64,000 nt of DNA from Nonomuraea africana (GCF_014873535.1 NZ_JADBEF010000001.1:2170001-2234000); one strand, 5' to 3'. Counted from the stretch's first letter, positions 50,390 to 59,195 are shown. Notes: generated by a model not told the origin, from the letters alone. Numbers and translations: made by a program.

Positions 50390-51077
50390 CGGCGCGGTAG
50401 GCGGCGATCACCTCATCGGCCGCCGCCCTCACCTCTCCCACGCGCCCGGGATCGGCGAGCAGGCCGCGCAGCAAGAAGGACGCGGTGTCGTCCGGCCTGC
50501 TCCCCGCCCTGCGCCGGGCGCCGCCGTGAGAGACCCTGATGACCTCCCACTCCACGCCCCAGATCGCCTGCCTGGCGAACTCGGGGTCGATCGCGGCCAG
50601 CTCGCCCGCCTCGACGCCCTCGCTGACGAGCGCGCGCACCGTGGCGTACCAGGCGCGCAGCTTGCGGTACCACGACTCGAGGCCGGGCTCGCGGATCAGG
50701 TCGTCCGGCAGGCCGCGCATGTCGATCGGCGCCTCGAGGCAGTACTCCACGTCGAGGCTGACCGCGGCGTACAGCCTGGCGGCCGCCGGAGCGTCCGCCC
50801 CGGCCAGCCACCTGGCCCGCGCCTCGGGGACGCCGATGTCGAAGGCGCACAGGTCTTCGAGGATCGCCAGCTTGGACGGGTAGTGGTTGTACAGCGACGG
50901 CTGCCGGATGCCGAGGGCGTCGGCGATGTCCCGCGTCGAGGTGCCGTGGTAGCCGCGCTGGGCGAACAGGCTCGCCGCCTCGCAGAGGATCTGCTCCCTG
51001 CGCGGCCAGCGCTCGCGCGGAAGCGCTCTGAGCTGGGTGAAATCCGGGCGGTTCGCGGTGCTCGTCTTCGCGCTCAT
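50382..51077 (-). CDS. TetR/AcrR family transcriptional regulator of the aminotransferase / MFS regulon
   Basis: A 231-residue repressor. HTH at about residues 44-68 (TSTRDIADALGIRQPSLYNHYPSKLAILEDL in part), ligand domain with VSLDVEYCLEAPIDMRGLPDDL. It is divergent from the MFS gene. The consensus CTATC-N4-GATAG occurs in its own promoter region, before the MFS gene and twice before the aminotransferase operon, so it probably controls all three. The inducer may be the substrate of the pathway. Confidence 0.92.
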   Translation of the reverse strand: MSAKTSTANRPDFTQLRALPRERWPRREQILCEAASLFAQRGYHGTSTRDIADALGIRQPSLYNHYPSKLAILEDLCAFDIGVPEARARWLAGADAPAAARLYAAVSLDVEYCLEAPIDMRGLPDDLIREPGLESWYRKLRAWYATVRALVSEGVEAGELAAIDPEFARQAIWGVEWEVIRVSHGGARRRAGSRPDDTASFLLRGLLADPGRVGEVRAAADEVIAAYRAAT

Positions 51078-51090
51078 ATGGCTGCGGAGG

Positions 51091-51172
51091 ATATCAGCTG
51101 ATAGTAGATCGCCGCCTCCCGGCTCTGGACGCGAGCGAGGCAGACCGCCTAAGTTCGACTATCAATCGATAG
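51091..51172. promoter_or_regulatory. Two CTATC-N4-GATAG-type operators between TetR and MFS genes
   Basis: ATATCAGCTGATAG (51091-51104, with a perfect 12-bp core TATCAGCTGATA) lies 14 bp from the TetR start; CTATCAATCGATAG (51159-51172) lies 25 bp before the MFS start. The latter 14-mer is identical to the one at 45971-45984. Confidence 0.75.
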
Positions 51173-51196
51173 CTTCTGCTGATTGAGGAGTCCGGC

Positions 51197-52369
51197 GTGA
51201 CCACACCCCCCAGGTCGCCGGCGTTCGCGCTGGCCGCCATCTCCATGGCTCTCACTGCCGCCTACATGGTCCCCACGATGCTCCCGACCCTGATCGACAC
51301 CCTCGGCTCCGGCCTCGGCCTGAGCATGGAGGGCGCCGGCTTCGTCGGCACGGGAGCGCTGCTCGCCTCCGCCGTCACCGGTGTCCTGATCACCGGCCGT
51401 GCCGCCAGGCCCGGCAGGGCGAGGCTCGCCGTCGTCAGCCTCGCGGCGATGGTCGCGGGCTTCCTGGCCGCCGCCCTCGTCCCCGTGCCCGCGCTCGCGA
51501 TCGCCGGCATCCTGCTCGGCGGGGTCGGCGGCGGCGCGGTCCTGTCGCTGGCCAGCGCGGGCATCGCGGCCATGGCCAACCCGGACCGGGCCACCGGTGT
51601 CGGGCTCATCGCCAGCACGGTGATCGGCTCGGGCATCTACATGGCCCTGCCGCTGTTCGGCGGCGGGCTGGCCGTCACTGTCGGCTCGATCGCGGTGGTG
51701 TGCGCCGCGACCGTGCCGTTCATGCGCGGCATGCCGGAGGCCCCGGTGGAGACCGCCGCCGCCACGGGCCCGCTGCGGTCCAGGGGCATGGGCCTGGTCC
51801 TGGTGGCGGGCATCTGCCTCTGGGGCGCCGTCGAGTACGCCCTGTGGGCGGTGACCGGCACCATCGGGGTGGACGAGATCGGCATGAACGAGGACGTCGT
51901 CAACCTGATCCTCTCGGGATCGCTGTTCGCGGGCCTGATCGGCGGCGGCGTGGTCGCGGTGATCGGCGACCGGTACGGCAGGGCCGTGCCGCTGGCGGTG
52001 TTCCTGCTCCTCGGCGTGGCCTCCAAGGTGATGATCGCGGCCGGCGGCACCCCCGCCGTCTACACCGCGGGACAGCTGCTGTGGAACCTCACCTACCAGG
52101 GAGCGCTCACCTACATGATCGCCATCGCCGCGACCCTGGACGCGAGAGGGCGATGGGCGGTGCTCGCGAACGCGGCGTTCGGCTTCGGCACCGCCCTCGG
52201 CCCGGTCGCGGGAACCGGGATCCTGTCGGCGGGCGGGATCGGCGGGCTGTCGACCGTCCTCGTCGCGGTCAGCTGCGCCGTGGTGATCCCGCTCGTCGCC
52301 GTCGCCCGCAGGTCCGGCGCGATCAGGGGCGAGGCGGGGGTGGAGCCACGCCCGGTCGCCCCCGCGTGA
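51197..52369 (+). CDS. MFS transporter
   Basis: A 390-residue protein with about twelve hydrophobic helices, the cytoplasmic loop after helix 2 being GRAARPGRARLAVV, and GDRYGRAVPLAVF after helix 8, the second-half MFS signature. It resembles YbfB/CynX-like members, which carry small organic acids or anions. GAGGAG is 7 bp before GTG 51197. It shares its operator with the aminotransferase operon 5 kb away, so it probably takes up the substrate or exports an intermediate of that pathway. Confidence 0.9.
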   Translation: MTTPPRSPAFALAAISMALTAAYMVPTMLPTLIDTLGSGLGLSMEGAGFVGTGALLASAVTGVLITGRAARPGRARLAVVSLAAMVAGFLAAALVPVPALAIAGILLGGVGGGAVLSLASAGIAAMANPDRATGVGLIASTVIGSGIYMALPLFGGGLAVTVGSIAVVCAATVPFMRGMPEAPVETAAATGPLRSRGMGLVLVAGICLWGAVEYALWAVTGTIGVDEIGMNEDVVNLILSGSLFAGLIGGGVVAVIGDRYGRAVPLAVFLLLGVASKVMIAAGGTPAVYTAGQLLWNLTYQGALTYMIAIAATLDARGRWAVLANAAFGFGTALGPVAGTGILSAGGIGGLSTVLVAVSCAVVIPLVAVARRSGAIRGEAGVEPRPVAPA

Positions 52370-52406
52370 GGCCGGAGCCGGCGAGCGCTACGACAGGGCG
52401 CCTTCC

Positions 52407-52430
52407 GCGGGCCGCGGCGCGGCGGCCCGC
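52407..52430. terminator. GC-rich hairpin between convergent MFS and P450 genes
   Basis: GCGGGCCGC (52407-52415) pairs with GCGGCCCGC (52422-52430), 9 bp with a 6-nt loop, in the 97-bp gap where the two genes meet. Confidence 0.5.
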
Positions 52431-52466
52431 TCACCCCCCGCCCGCCCTCCTGGCCGGGCTGCGGGC

Positions 52467-55400
52467 TCAGGCGAAGACGTCTTGCTGATAGCGGCCCGCG
52501 GCCTCGAGCCCCGCCAGCCACGCCTCCGCGTCGCCGTCCGACCTCTCTCGATGGATCGCGAGCAGCGCCTGACGTACGGCGGGCGCCATCCGCAGACCGT
52601 CGCCGCAGACGTAGACGTGCGCGCCCTGCTCGAGCAGCTCCCACACCGCGTCGGCCTGCGCCGCGACGGCGTCCTGGACGAACCGGTAGGGATGCCCCTG
52701 AACCGCGGAGAAGGCCGTGTGCACCCGCACCTCTCCCGCCGCGGCCCACGCCTCGAGCTCCTCCTTGTAAAGCAGGTCGTGCTCGGGATGGCGGCACCCG
52801 GTGAACACCTCGGCCCGGCCGGCGGCGCCCGTCAGCGCCCGCTGCTCCAGGAAGCCGCGCAGCGGGGCGAACCCGGTGCCCGGCCCGACCAGGATGACCG
52901 GCGTGGCCGGGTCGTCAGGCAGCCTGAACGGCGGCGCGGGCACCCTGATGTAGCCGTAGAACACGTCGCCCTCGCCCAGCCCCGCCAGGTAGGCCGAGCA
53001 CATGCCGCGGTAGGCGCCGCCGCCCGACCACGCGGGCCCTTCCACCAGTCCGACCGTGATGCGCACCCGGCCCGGCTCGGCCAGCGGCGAGGAGGAGATC
53101 GAGTAGTAGCGCGGCCTGATCGGCCCCGCGAGCTCGAGGAAGACCGGCAGCGGCAGCTCCACGGCGGGAAAGAGCTCCAGCAGCGTGAGCACCGACAGCC
53201 GCTTGGCGAGCACCTCCTCGGCGTAGTCGGCGGTCAGCGCCGCCAGCCGGCCCTTGGTCCAGGGGCAGCCGGTGTGCGCCGCCAGCGCCTCCAGGTCCGA
53301 GCGGGTGGCCACCTCCTGCAGCTCGGCGAAGTCGGTGAGCAGCAGGCCCGCCGTCACCGGGATGTCCACCGGCAGGTGCGTGTGGCCGTGGGCGCGCAGC
53401 CGCACCACCCTGTCGCGGGGGACGCGCAGGCACCGCAGCGCCCACTCCACCAGCTCGGGGTCGTTCTTGGCGAAGACCGCCAGGTGGTCGCCCGCCTCGT
53501 ACGCCACGCCCTCGGGGAGCTCGGCCACGATCGAGCGTACCCCTGGCCTGGGCTGCTCCAGCGAGAAGTCCCACAGGCCCGACGGGTCGCCGGTCAGCTC
53601 CTCGTTGGAGACCACGGTCAGCGGGACGGCCCGGTCCGACACCACGGCGGGCCGCACCTCGGCCTCCGTCAGGACCTCCATCTCGTAGCGCGGCCCGGCC
53701 TCGGCGGCCGACGCGCTGTACTCCGCCGCCAGCGCCGCCCACAGCTTCGCCGTCCACGCCGAGACGTCGCCGTCGAAGTCGCCGTCGGCGTCCGCCTCGC
53801 CGCGCTCGACCAGCGGCACGGCTCCGGCGGCCGTGAGCTTGTCGAAGGCGCGGCGGGGGAAGTCCTGGTAGGTGGGCCACTGGGTGTTGCCGCAACCGAG
53901 CACCGCCAGCCGTACGCCTGACAGGTCGGGCAGGTCCGCCATGGCGTCGAAGCGCTGGGCGTTGTCGGGCGCCCTGCCGTTGTAGGAGGAGGCCACCACC
54001 AGCAGCAGCCCCTCAGCCGGCGGCTCCATGTCGTCCAGGCTGGTCAGCGTGGTCGCGAAGCCCGACCTGCCGGCCCGCTCGGCCAGCCGTTCGGCGATGT
54101 CGGCGCAGGTGCCGAGGTTGGAGCCGTAGGCGACGGTGAGCGGCACGCCCGTCACCGCGATGTCGTGCTGCTCGGCCTGCTCGGCGGGCTGCTCGTGGAC
54201 GGTGGAACGCTCGTGCGGCCGGCGCTCGCGCACCCTGATCGTGAAGCCGTCGGGCTTGAGCGTGAGCGTCTGCTTGATCTCCATCCGGTAGACGGCGGGG
54301 TCGGAGACGGCGAAGCGGCGCAGGATCATCGCCAGCGCCAGCCTGGCCTCGGTGAGCGCGAACTGGCGGCCGATGCAGGCCCGCTCGCCGTTGCCGAACG
54401 GCTTGTAGGCGGCGGGGTGGTGCTTCTTCTTGTTCTCGGGCAGCCAGCGGTCGATGTCGAACTCCTCGGGCCGCTCCCACGCCTTGGGATGGTGATGGAG
54501 CGACGGCAGCAGCACGACGATCTTCTGGTTCTTCGGCACCGGGTAGCCGCCGATCGTGGTGTCCTCGTAGGCGTTCACGCCGTAGGCGGGGATCGGGGAC
54601 CAGACCCGCAGCGTCTCCTCGAGGATGCGCGGGATCACCTCGAGCTTCATGATCGTCTCGTAGGTGGGCGGCTCGTCGCCCGGCAGCAGCCTGTCGACCT
54701 CGTCGTAGGCCCTGGCCAGCGCGTGCGGGTCGCGCAGCAGGTTGTAGAGGGCGAAGGAGAGCAGGCCGCTGGTGGTCTCGTGACCCGCGATGAGGAAGGT
54801 CAGGACCTGGTTGCGGATGTTCTCGTCCGACAGCCGCTCGCCCGTCTGCGGGTCGGACGCCTCCAGCATGAGGCCGAGCAGGTCCTTCGCGCCGCCGCCC
54901 TCGGCGCGGCGCCGCCTGATCACGTCGTCGACCAGCTCCTGCATGACGGAGATGTCGTCGCGGTAGGCCACCTCCTGCTTGCGCCTGAGCCTGGTGACGA
55001 TCGGCAGCTGCTGGAGGCGGAGCATGGCCTCGGTCAGTGCACCGCCCATCGCCAGCAGGAACGGGTGCAGCTCGGGGGAGTCGAAGGAGCGGAACCGGTA
55101 GCCGAACCCGGTGAGCGAGATCGTGTCGAGGGTCAGTCTCGTCATGTCGTCCGTCACCGGCAGGTCCTGCCCCTGGCGGCCGGCCCACGACTCGGTCAGC
55201 TGCTCGGCCACCTCCAGCATCTGCGGGAAGTACGCCTTCATCGAGCGCTGGCTGAAGGCCGGCATCAGGATGCGGTGCGCGTGGCCCCAGACCGGCTCGT
55301 CGTGCCTGGCGGTGAACAGGCCGTCGCCGGCGAAGTCGCGGACCGTGCTCAGCGGCGGGTCGATGCCCTTGTAGAAGCGGGTCTCGTCGCTGACCTCGGC

Positions 55401-55574
55401 GACCAGGTCGGGGTCGTAGACGAACACCACGCGGCGGCCGACCAGCTCGAGCTGGAAGATCCCCTCGTCGTACCTCTTCGCGACCTCCTCGAAATGCAGG
55501 GCGGGCGCGTGCGCGGGAACCTGCAGCGTGTTGCCGAGCAACGGCAGACCTTGCGGGGCCGGAATCACCTTCAT
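52467..55574 (-). CDS. Self-sufficient cytochrome P450 / NADPH-P450 reductase fusion (CYP102-like)
   Basis: A 1035-residue fusion like P450 BM3. Heme domain at about 1-450: I-helix AGHETTSG, ExxR in LEETLRVW, heme-binding FGNGERACIG with cysteine near residue 398. Linker, then FMN domain at about 485-630 (YGSNLGTCADIAERLA, ASSYNGRAPDNA), and FAD/NADPH domain at about 660-1035 (RYYSISSSP, GPGTGFAPLRGFLEQR, YVCGDGLRMAP). It hydroxylates fatty acids or related lipids in the cytoplasm using NADPH and O2. GGGGAG precedes ATG 55574. The start faces a TetR gene across a strong double operator, so it is inducible, as BM3 is by its own repressor. Confidence 0.96.
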   Translation of the reverse strand: MKVIPAPQGLPLLGNTLQVPAHAPALHFEEVAKRYDEGIFQLELVGRRVVFVYDPDLVAEVSDETRFYKGIDPPLSTVRDFAGDGLFTARHDEPVWGHAHRILMPAFSQRSMKAYFPQMLEVAEQLTESWAGRQGQDLPVTDDMTRLTLDTISLTGFGYRFRSFDSPELHPFLLAMGGALTEAMLRLQQLPIVTRLRRKQEVAYRDDISVMQELVDDVIRRRRAEGGGAKDLLGLMLEASDPQTGERLSDENIRNQVLTFLIAGHETTSGLLSFALYNLLRDPHALARAYDEVDRLLPGDEPPTYETIMKLEVIPRILEETLRVWSPIPAYGVNAYEDTTIGGYPVPKNQKIVVLLPSLHHHPKAWERPEEFDIDRWLPENKKKHHPAAYKPFGNGERACIGRQFALTEARLALAMILRRFAVSDPAVYRMEIKQTLTLKPDGFTIRVRERRPHERSTVHEQPAEQAEQHDIAVTGVPLTVAYGSNLGTCADIAERLAERAGRSGFATTLTSLDDMEPPAEGLLLVVASSYNGRAPDNAQRFDAMADLPDLSGVRLAVLGCGNTQWPTYQDFPRRAFDKLTAAGAVPLVERGEADADGDFDGDVSAWTAKLWAALAAEYSASAAEAGPRYEMEVLTEAEVRPAVVSDRAVPLTVVSNEELTGDPSGLWDFSLEQPRPGVRSIVAELPEGVAYEAGDHLAVFAKNDPELVEWALRCLRVPRDRVVRLRAHGHTHLPVDIPVTAGLLLTDFAELQEVATRSDLEALAAHTGCPWTKGRLAALTADYAEEVLAKRLSVLTLLELFPAVELPLPVFLELAGPIRPRYYSISSSPLAEPGRVRITVGLVEGPAWSGGGAYRGMCSAYLAGLGEGDVFYGYIRVPAPPFRLPDDPATPVILVGPGTGFAPLRGFLEQRALTGAAGRAEVFTGCRHPEHDLLYKEELEAWAAAGEVRVHTAFSAVQGHPYRFVQDAVAAQADAVWELLEQGAHVYVCGDGLRMAPAVRQALLAIHRERSDGDAEAWLAGLEAAGRYQQDVFA

Positions 55575-55593
55575 GAGCACTCCCCAGGAGTAG

Positions 55594-55632
55594 CCATACA
55601 CCGTATGGATGACGCTACCATACGGTGTATGG
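55594..55632. promoter_or_regulatory. Double TetR operator between the P450 fusion and its regulator
   Basis: CCATACACCGTATGG (55594-55608) and CCATACGGTGTATGG (55618-55632) are exact reverse complements, and each is itself a CCATAC-N3-GTATGG palindrome. The second covers the TetR start codon, which suggests a leaderless or very short-leader transcript and tight self-repression. Confidence 0.85.
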
Positions 55633-56183
55633 CAGTGAACGCACGGCGGGGCACGCCCCTGACCCTCCAGGAGATCCTCGGTGCCGCGTTGCGGCTGATC
55701 GACGCGGGCGGGGTGGAGTCGCTGTCCATGCGCAAGCTCGCCGCCGAGCTCGACGTCAACCCGATGTCGCTCTACCACCACGTGGCCAACAAGACGGAGC
55801 TGGTCAGGCAGCTCTGCCTGAATGTGGCCCCCCTGCTCCAGCTGCCGCCCGACGACGGCGCCCCGTGGCCCGACCAGCTGCGCGCGCTGGCCCACGCCTA
55901 CCGCAGGCTGACCCGCGAGCATCCCTGGCTGTGGCGGTACGTGCAGAGCCATCCCGAGGTGATCGAGCACAGGGAGGGCGGCCTCTGGGACGTGCTCGGC
56001 CGGATCCTGCGGGCGGCCGCGGTGCCCGAGGACGAGATCGAGCGCATGGCGGAGGTGCTGCACGCCTTCGTCTCGGGCTTCGTGCAGGCCGAGCACATCG
56101 GCCACATCGCCGACGAGGAGACCGAGCTCGCCTTCGGCACCGCGATCGACCTGATCGTCGCCGGCCTGCGCCACTACCGCTGA
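55629..56183 (+). CDS. TetR family regulator of the P450 fusion
   Basis: A 184-residue repressor. HTH at about residues 29-52 (SLSMRKLAAELDVNPMSLYHHVANKTEL in part), then a TetR_C-type ligand domain with LTREHPWLWRYVQSHPEV. ATG 55629 lies inside an operator palindrome; no ribosome site is visible, so translation is probably leaderless. An alternative GTG lies two codons later. Divergent placement and the double operator make it the repressor of the P450 gene; a fatty acid or similar substrate is the likely inducer. Confidence 0.9.
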   Translation: MAVNARRGTPLTLQEILGAALRLIDAGGVESLSMRKLAAELDVNPMSLYHHVANKTELVRQLCLNVAPLLQLPPDDGAPWPDQLRALAHAYRRLTREHPWLWRYVQSHPEVIEHREGGLWDVLGRILRAAAVPEDEIERMAEVLHAFVSGFVQAEHIGHIADEETELAFGTAIDLIVAGLRHYR

Positions 56184-56187
56184 GCCG

Positions 56188-57066
56188 GTGCACCATAGAG
56201 GGGTGATTCAGGCCCTACGTGGCGAACCGGGCGACATGGTCCGTGCGCTCGCGTTCCACATGCTGGTCGATCTCGTCGGCGACGGCGGGGTGGTGGTCCT
56301 GAGCGGGGCCGGGCTCTCGACGGAGTCGGGCATCCCCGACTACCGGGGCGAGACGGGCCGCAGGCGCAGGGCGGAGCCGATGACCTACCAGACGTTCGTC
56401 GGCAGCGCGGCCGCCCGGCAGCGGTACTGGGCCCGCAGTCACCTGGGCTGGCGGCACATCGCGCACGCCGCGTGGAACGCCGGTCACCGCGCCGTCGCGC
56501 AGTTGCAGTCCATGGGCCTGGTCGGCGGGATCATCACCCAGAACGTGGACGGCCTGCACCAGGCCGCAGGCGCCGAGCAGGTGGTCGAGCTGCACGGCAG
56601 CCTGCACCGCGTGGTCTGCCTGTCCTGCGGTGAGCGCACCTCGCGCGAGTGGCTCGACCAGCGGCTGCGCGCGGCCAACCCGGGCTGGGGAGGCGCCGCG
56701 GACGTCATCAACCCCGACGGTGACGCCGTCCTCGCCGACGACCAGGTCGGTTCGTTCGAGATCGTCGACTGCGCGAGCTGCGGCGGCCTGCTCAAGCCCG
56801 ACGTGATCTTCTTCGGCGAGAACGTGCCGCGCCCCCGCGTCGCCCGGTGCTACGAGCTGGCCGAGCACGCCGGCCTGCTGCTGGTGCTGGGCTCCTCGCT
56901 GACCGTGATGTCCGGCTACCGGTTCGTCCGCCGGGCCGCCGAGCACGGCATCCCCGTCGTCATCGTCAACCAGGGGCCGACGCGCGGCGACGACGACGCC
57001 CACCTGGCTCTCGACGCCCCGCTCGGCCCCACCCTCACCGCGCTGCTCGCGGAGCTCGGTTCATAG
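56188..57066 (+). CDS. Sir2 family NAD-dependent protein deacylase
   Basis: A 292-residue sirtuin. NAD-binding GAGLSTESGIPDYRGE near residue 40, TQNVDGLHQAAG, catalytic His in VELHGSLH, zinc cysteines CLSC and CASC around the small domain, FFGENVP and LGSSLTVMSGYRF. It removes acyl groups from protein lysines and consumes NAD+. The start is uncertain: GTG 56188, GTG 56203 and ATG 56236 are in frame with no clear ribosome site; I give the longest. It lies 4 bp after the TetR gene and may be cotranscribed. Confidence 0.9.
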   Translation: MHHRGVIQALRGEPGDMVRALAFHMLVDLVGDGGVVVLSGAGLSTESGIPDYRGETGRRRRAEPMTYQTFVGSAAARQRYWARSHLGWRHIAHAAWNAGHRAVAQLQSMGLVGGIITQNVDGLHQAAGAEQVVELHGSLHRVVCLSCGERTSREWLDQRLRAANPGWGGAADVINPDGDAVLADDQVGSFEIVDCASCGGLLKPDVIFFGENVPRPRVARCYELAEHAGLLLVLGSSLTVMSGYRFVRRAAEHGIPVVIVNQGPTRGDDDAHLALDAPLGPTLTALLAELGS

Positions 57067-57101
57067 ATCACGAATGTCCTGAAGGCGATACGATCGGGGC
57101 C

Positions 57102-57911
57102 GTGGAGCGCGACGAGCAGGTACCGCAGGCCATCGACCCGAACACGCCCAGCGTGGCGCGGATGTACGACTACTACCTGGGCGGCAAGGACAACTTCCCC
57201 GCCGACAGGGAGGCCGCGGAGAAGATCATCCAGCTCGTCCCGACGATCAAACAGATCGCCCGCGACAACCGCGACTTCCTGATCAGGGTCGTCCGCACGC
57301 TGGCCGCGGCGGGCATCCGCCAGTTCATCGACATCGGCGCGGGGCTGCCCACCCGGCAGAACGTCCACGAGGTGGCCCTGGAGGCGGCGCCCGACTCGAG
57401 GATCGTCTACGTCGACAACGACCCGATCGTGCTCGTGCACGCCAGGGCGCTGCTCGCGGACAGCCCGCAGACCGCCGTGGTGCGCGCGGACCTGCGCGAC
57501 CCCGCCTCGATTCTCGACGCGCCCGAGGTGCGGGCCCATATCGACTTCACCCGGCCGGTCGCCGTGCTGCTGTTCGCGATCCTCCACTTCGTCCCCGACG
57601 ACAAGGAGGCCGAGGAGATCGTCTCGAGGCTCCGCGCCCCGCTGGTCGGCGGCAGCCACCTGGCCCTGTCCCACAGCTACGCGGGCGACATGACGGGCGA
57701 GGCGCTCAGCAGCGGCCGGTCGGTCTACCGCCCGGCGACCAGCGGCTCGCTCACCCCCCGGTCGGCCGAGCAGGTCGGCGCCTACTTCGAGGGCCTCGAC
57801 CTGCTGGAGCCCGGCGTGGTGCCGATCGACGCGTGGCGTCCCGAGTGGCCCGACGTCGAGCCCGACTTCGGCAGGCCCAGCCTGCTCGGCGGCGTCGCCA
57901 GGATCAGGTAA
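57102..57911 (+). CDS. SAM-dependent methyltransferase of the DUF574 family
   Basis: A 269-residue protein that begins PNTPSVARMYDYYLGGKDNF, the family hallmark, with SAM motif I as FIDIGAGLPT, motif II VYVDNDPIVLVHAR and AVLLFAILHFVPD. This group is greatly expanded in actinomycetes and mostly without assigned substrates. GTG 57102 is the start that puts the hallmark at residue 12; GGGG lies 3-6 bp ahead. It stands between the sirtuin and ogt genes and has no evident operon partner. Confidence 0.92.
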   Translation: MERDEQVPQAIDPNTPSVARMYDYYLGGKDNFPADREAAEKIIQLVPTIKQIARDNRDFLIRVVRTLAAAGIRQFIDIGAGLPTRQNVHEVALEAAPDSRIVYVDNDPIVLVHARALLADSPQTAVVRADLRDPASILDAPEVRAHIDFTRPVAVLLFAILHFVPDDKEAEEIVSRLRAPLVGGSHLALSHSYAGDMTGEALSSGRSVYRPATSGSLTPRSAEQVGAYFEGLDLLEPGVVPIDAWRPEWPDVEPDFGRPSLLGGVARIR

Positions 57912-57997
57912 CCCGGCTCTCCCCTCCTCCCAGCGCGAGGTCCGAAAACCGCCGATGTTGGCGGCTGGAATCGCGTTATACAGAACGAGGAGGAGAG

Positions 57998-58486
57998 ATG
58001 ACGATCTACACCACGACCGGCGGCCCGCTGGGCCCGCTGCTGCTGACCGGATTCAAGAGCGCCGACGGCGTACGGCTGACGTCGCTGACGTTCGCCACCG
58101 CCGTTCGGCCCGAGTGGACCGAGGACGCGGCGGCGTTCGCCGAGATCACCGACCGGCTGCGCGCGTACTTCGACGGCGACCTGCGGCGCTTCGACCTGCC
58201 GCACGCCGTCACGGGCACCCCGTTCCAGGAGAAGGTCTGGAGCGCGGTGGACGACATCCCCTACGGCACCACGACCACCTACGGGGAGCTCGCCGAGCGG
58301 ATCGGTGCGCCCAGGGACCGCATCCGCGCCGTCGGCGCGGCGATCGGCGCCAACCCGCTGCTGATCATAAGGCCCTGCCACCGCGTGATCGGCGCGACGG
58401 GCTCACTGACCGGATACGCGGGAGGGCTGGAGCGCAAGCGGCTCCTGCTCACCCACGAGGGAGCCCTCCAGCCCCTGTTCGGGTGA
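57998..58486 (+). CDS. ogt: Methylated-DNA-protein cysteine methyltransferase
   Basis: A 162-residue DNA-repair protein. The C-terminal domain has TPFQEKVWSAVDDIPYGTTTTYGELAERIG (in part), GAAIGANPLLIIRPCHRVIG with the acceptor cysteine in PCHRV, and GYAGGLERKRLLL. It removes methyl groups from O6-methylguanine or O4-methylthymine by transferring them to its own cysteine. A long GAGGAGGAGAG ribosome site precedes ATG 57998. It lies 22 bp before the 2OG-oxygenase gene, so they form one operon. Confidence 0.95.
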   Translation: MTIYTTTGGPLGPLLLTGFKSADGVRLTSLTFATAVRPEWTEDAAAFAEITDRLRAYFDGDLRRFDLPHAVTGTPFQEKVWSAVDDIPYGTTTTYGELAERIGAPRDRIRAVGAAIGANPLLIIRPCHRVIGATGSLTGYAGGLERKRLLLTHEGALQPLFG

Positions 58487-58508
58487 ACCCCTCCACGGAA
58501 GGACAGTC

Positions 58509-59192
58509 ATGCTGAATACAGACGGCTGGGCGCAGGAGATGGACGCCTACGGGTGCGCGCCCACGGGCCCGCTCCTCACGGAAGGCCAGTGCCGCGAGAT
58601 CTCCGGACTCTACGACGACGTCACACGTTTCAGGTCGACCGTCGACATGGAGCGCTTCAGGTTCGGCCGGGGCCAGTACCGCTACTTCGCCAGGCCCTTC
58701 CCCGACCTGGTCGAGGAGCTGCGCCGGACGCTCTACCCGCTGCTGCTGCCGATCGCCAGGGACTGGGCGGCCAGGCTGGGGCAGCCCGCCCCCTGGCCCG
58801 ACAGCCTGGACGAGTGGCTGGAGAGGTGCCACGCGGCCGGACAGACCAAGCCCACCCCGATCCTGCTGCGCTACCGGGAAGGCGACTGGAACGCCCTGCA
58901 CCGCGACCTGTACGGGGACCTGGTCTTCCCGCTGCAGGTCGTGATCGGGCTCGACCGGCCCGGCGACGACTACGACGGTGGCGAGTTCCTGCTGGTGGAG
59001 CAGCGTCCGCGCGCGCAGTCACGCGGCACGGTGACGCTGCTGCAGCAGGGTCACGGGCTGGTCTTCACCACCCGCGACAGGCCGGTGCGCTCGGCCCGCG
59101 GCTGGTCGGCCGCGCCCGTACGGCATGGCGTGAGCACCGTGCGGCGGGGCCTGCGGCACACGCTCGGCCTGGTCTTCCACGACGCCGCCTGA
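58509..59192 (+). CDS. 2-oxoglutarate/Fe(II)-dependent oxygenase, paired with ogt
   Basis: A 227-residue double-stranded beta-helix protein. The iron ligands are H-x-D in ALHRDLYGD and a distal His in VRHGVSTVRRG, and the 2OG-binding Arg follows (RRGLRHTLGLVFH). This COG3826-like group often stands next to ogt or ada genes and may be an AlkB-like repair dioxygenase. GGAAGGA precedes ATG 58509. With ogt it would form a small DNA-alkylation repair operon (inference). Confidence 0.88.
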   Translation: MLNTDGWAQEMDAYGCAPTGPLLTEGQCREISGLYDDVTRFRSTVDMERFRFGRGQYRYFARPFPDLVEELRRTLYPLLLPIARDWAARLGQPAPWPDSLDEWLERCHAAGQTKPTPILLRYREGDWNALHRDLYGDLVFPLQVVIGLDRPGDDYDGGEFLLVEQRPRAQSRGTVTLLQQGHGLVFTTRDRPVRSARGWSAAPVRHGVSTVRRGLRHTLGLVFHDAA

Positions 59193-59195
59193 CCC

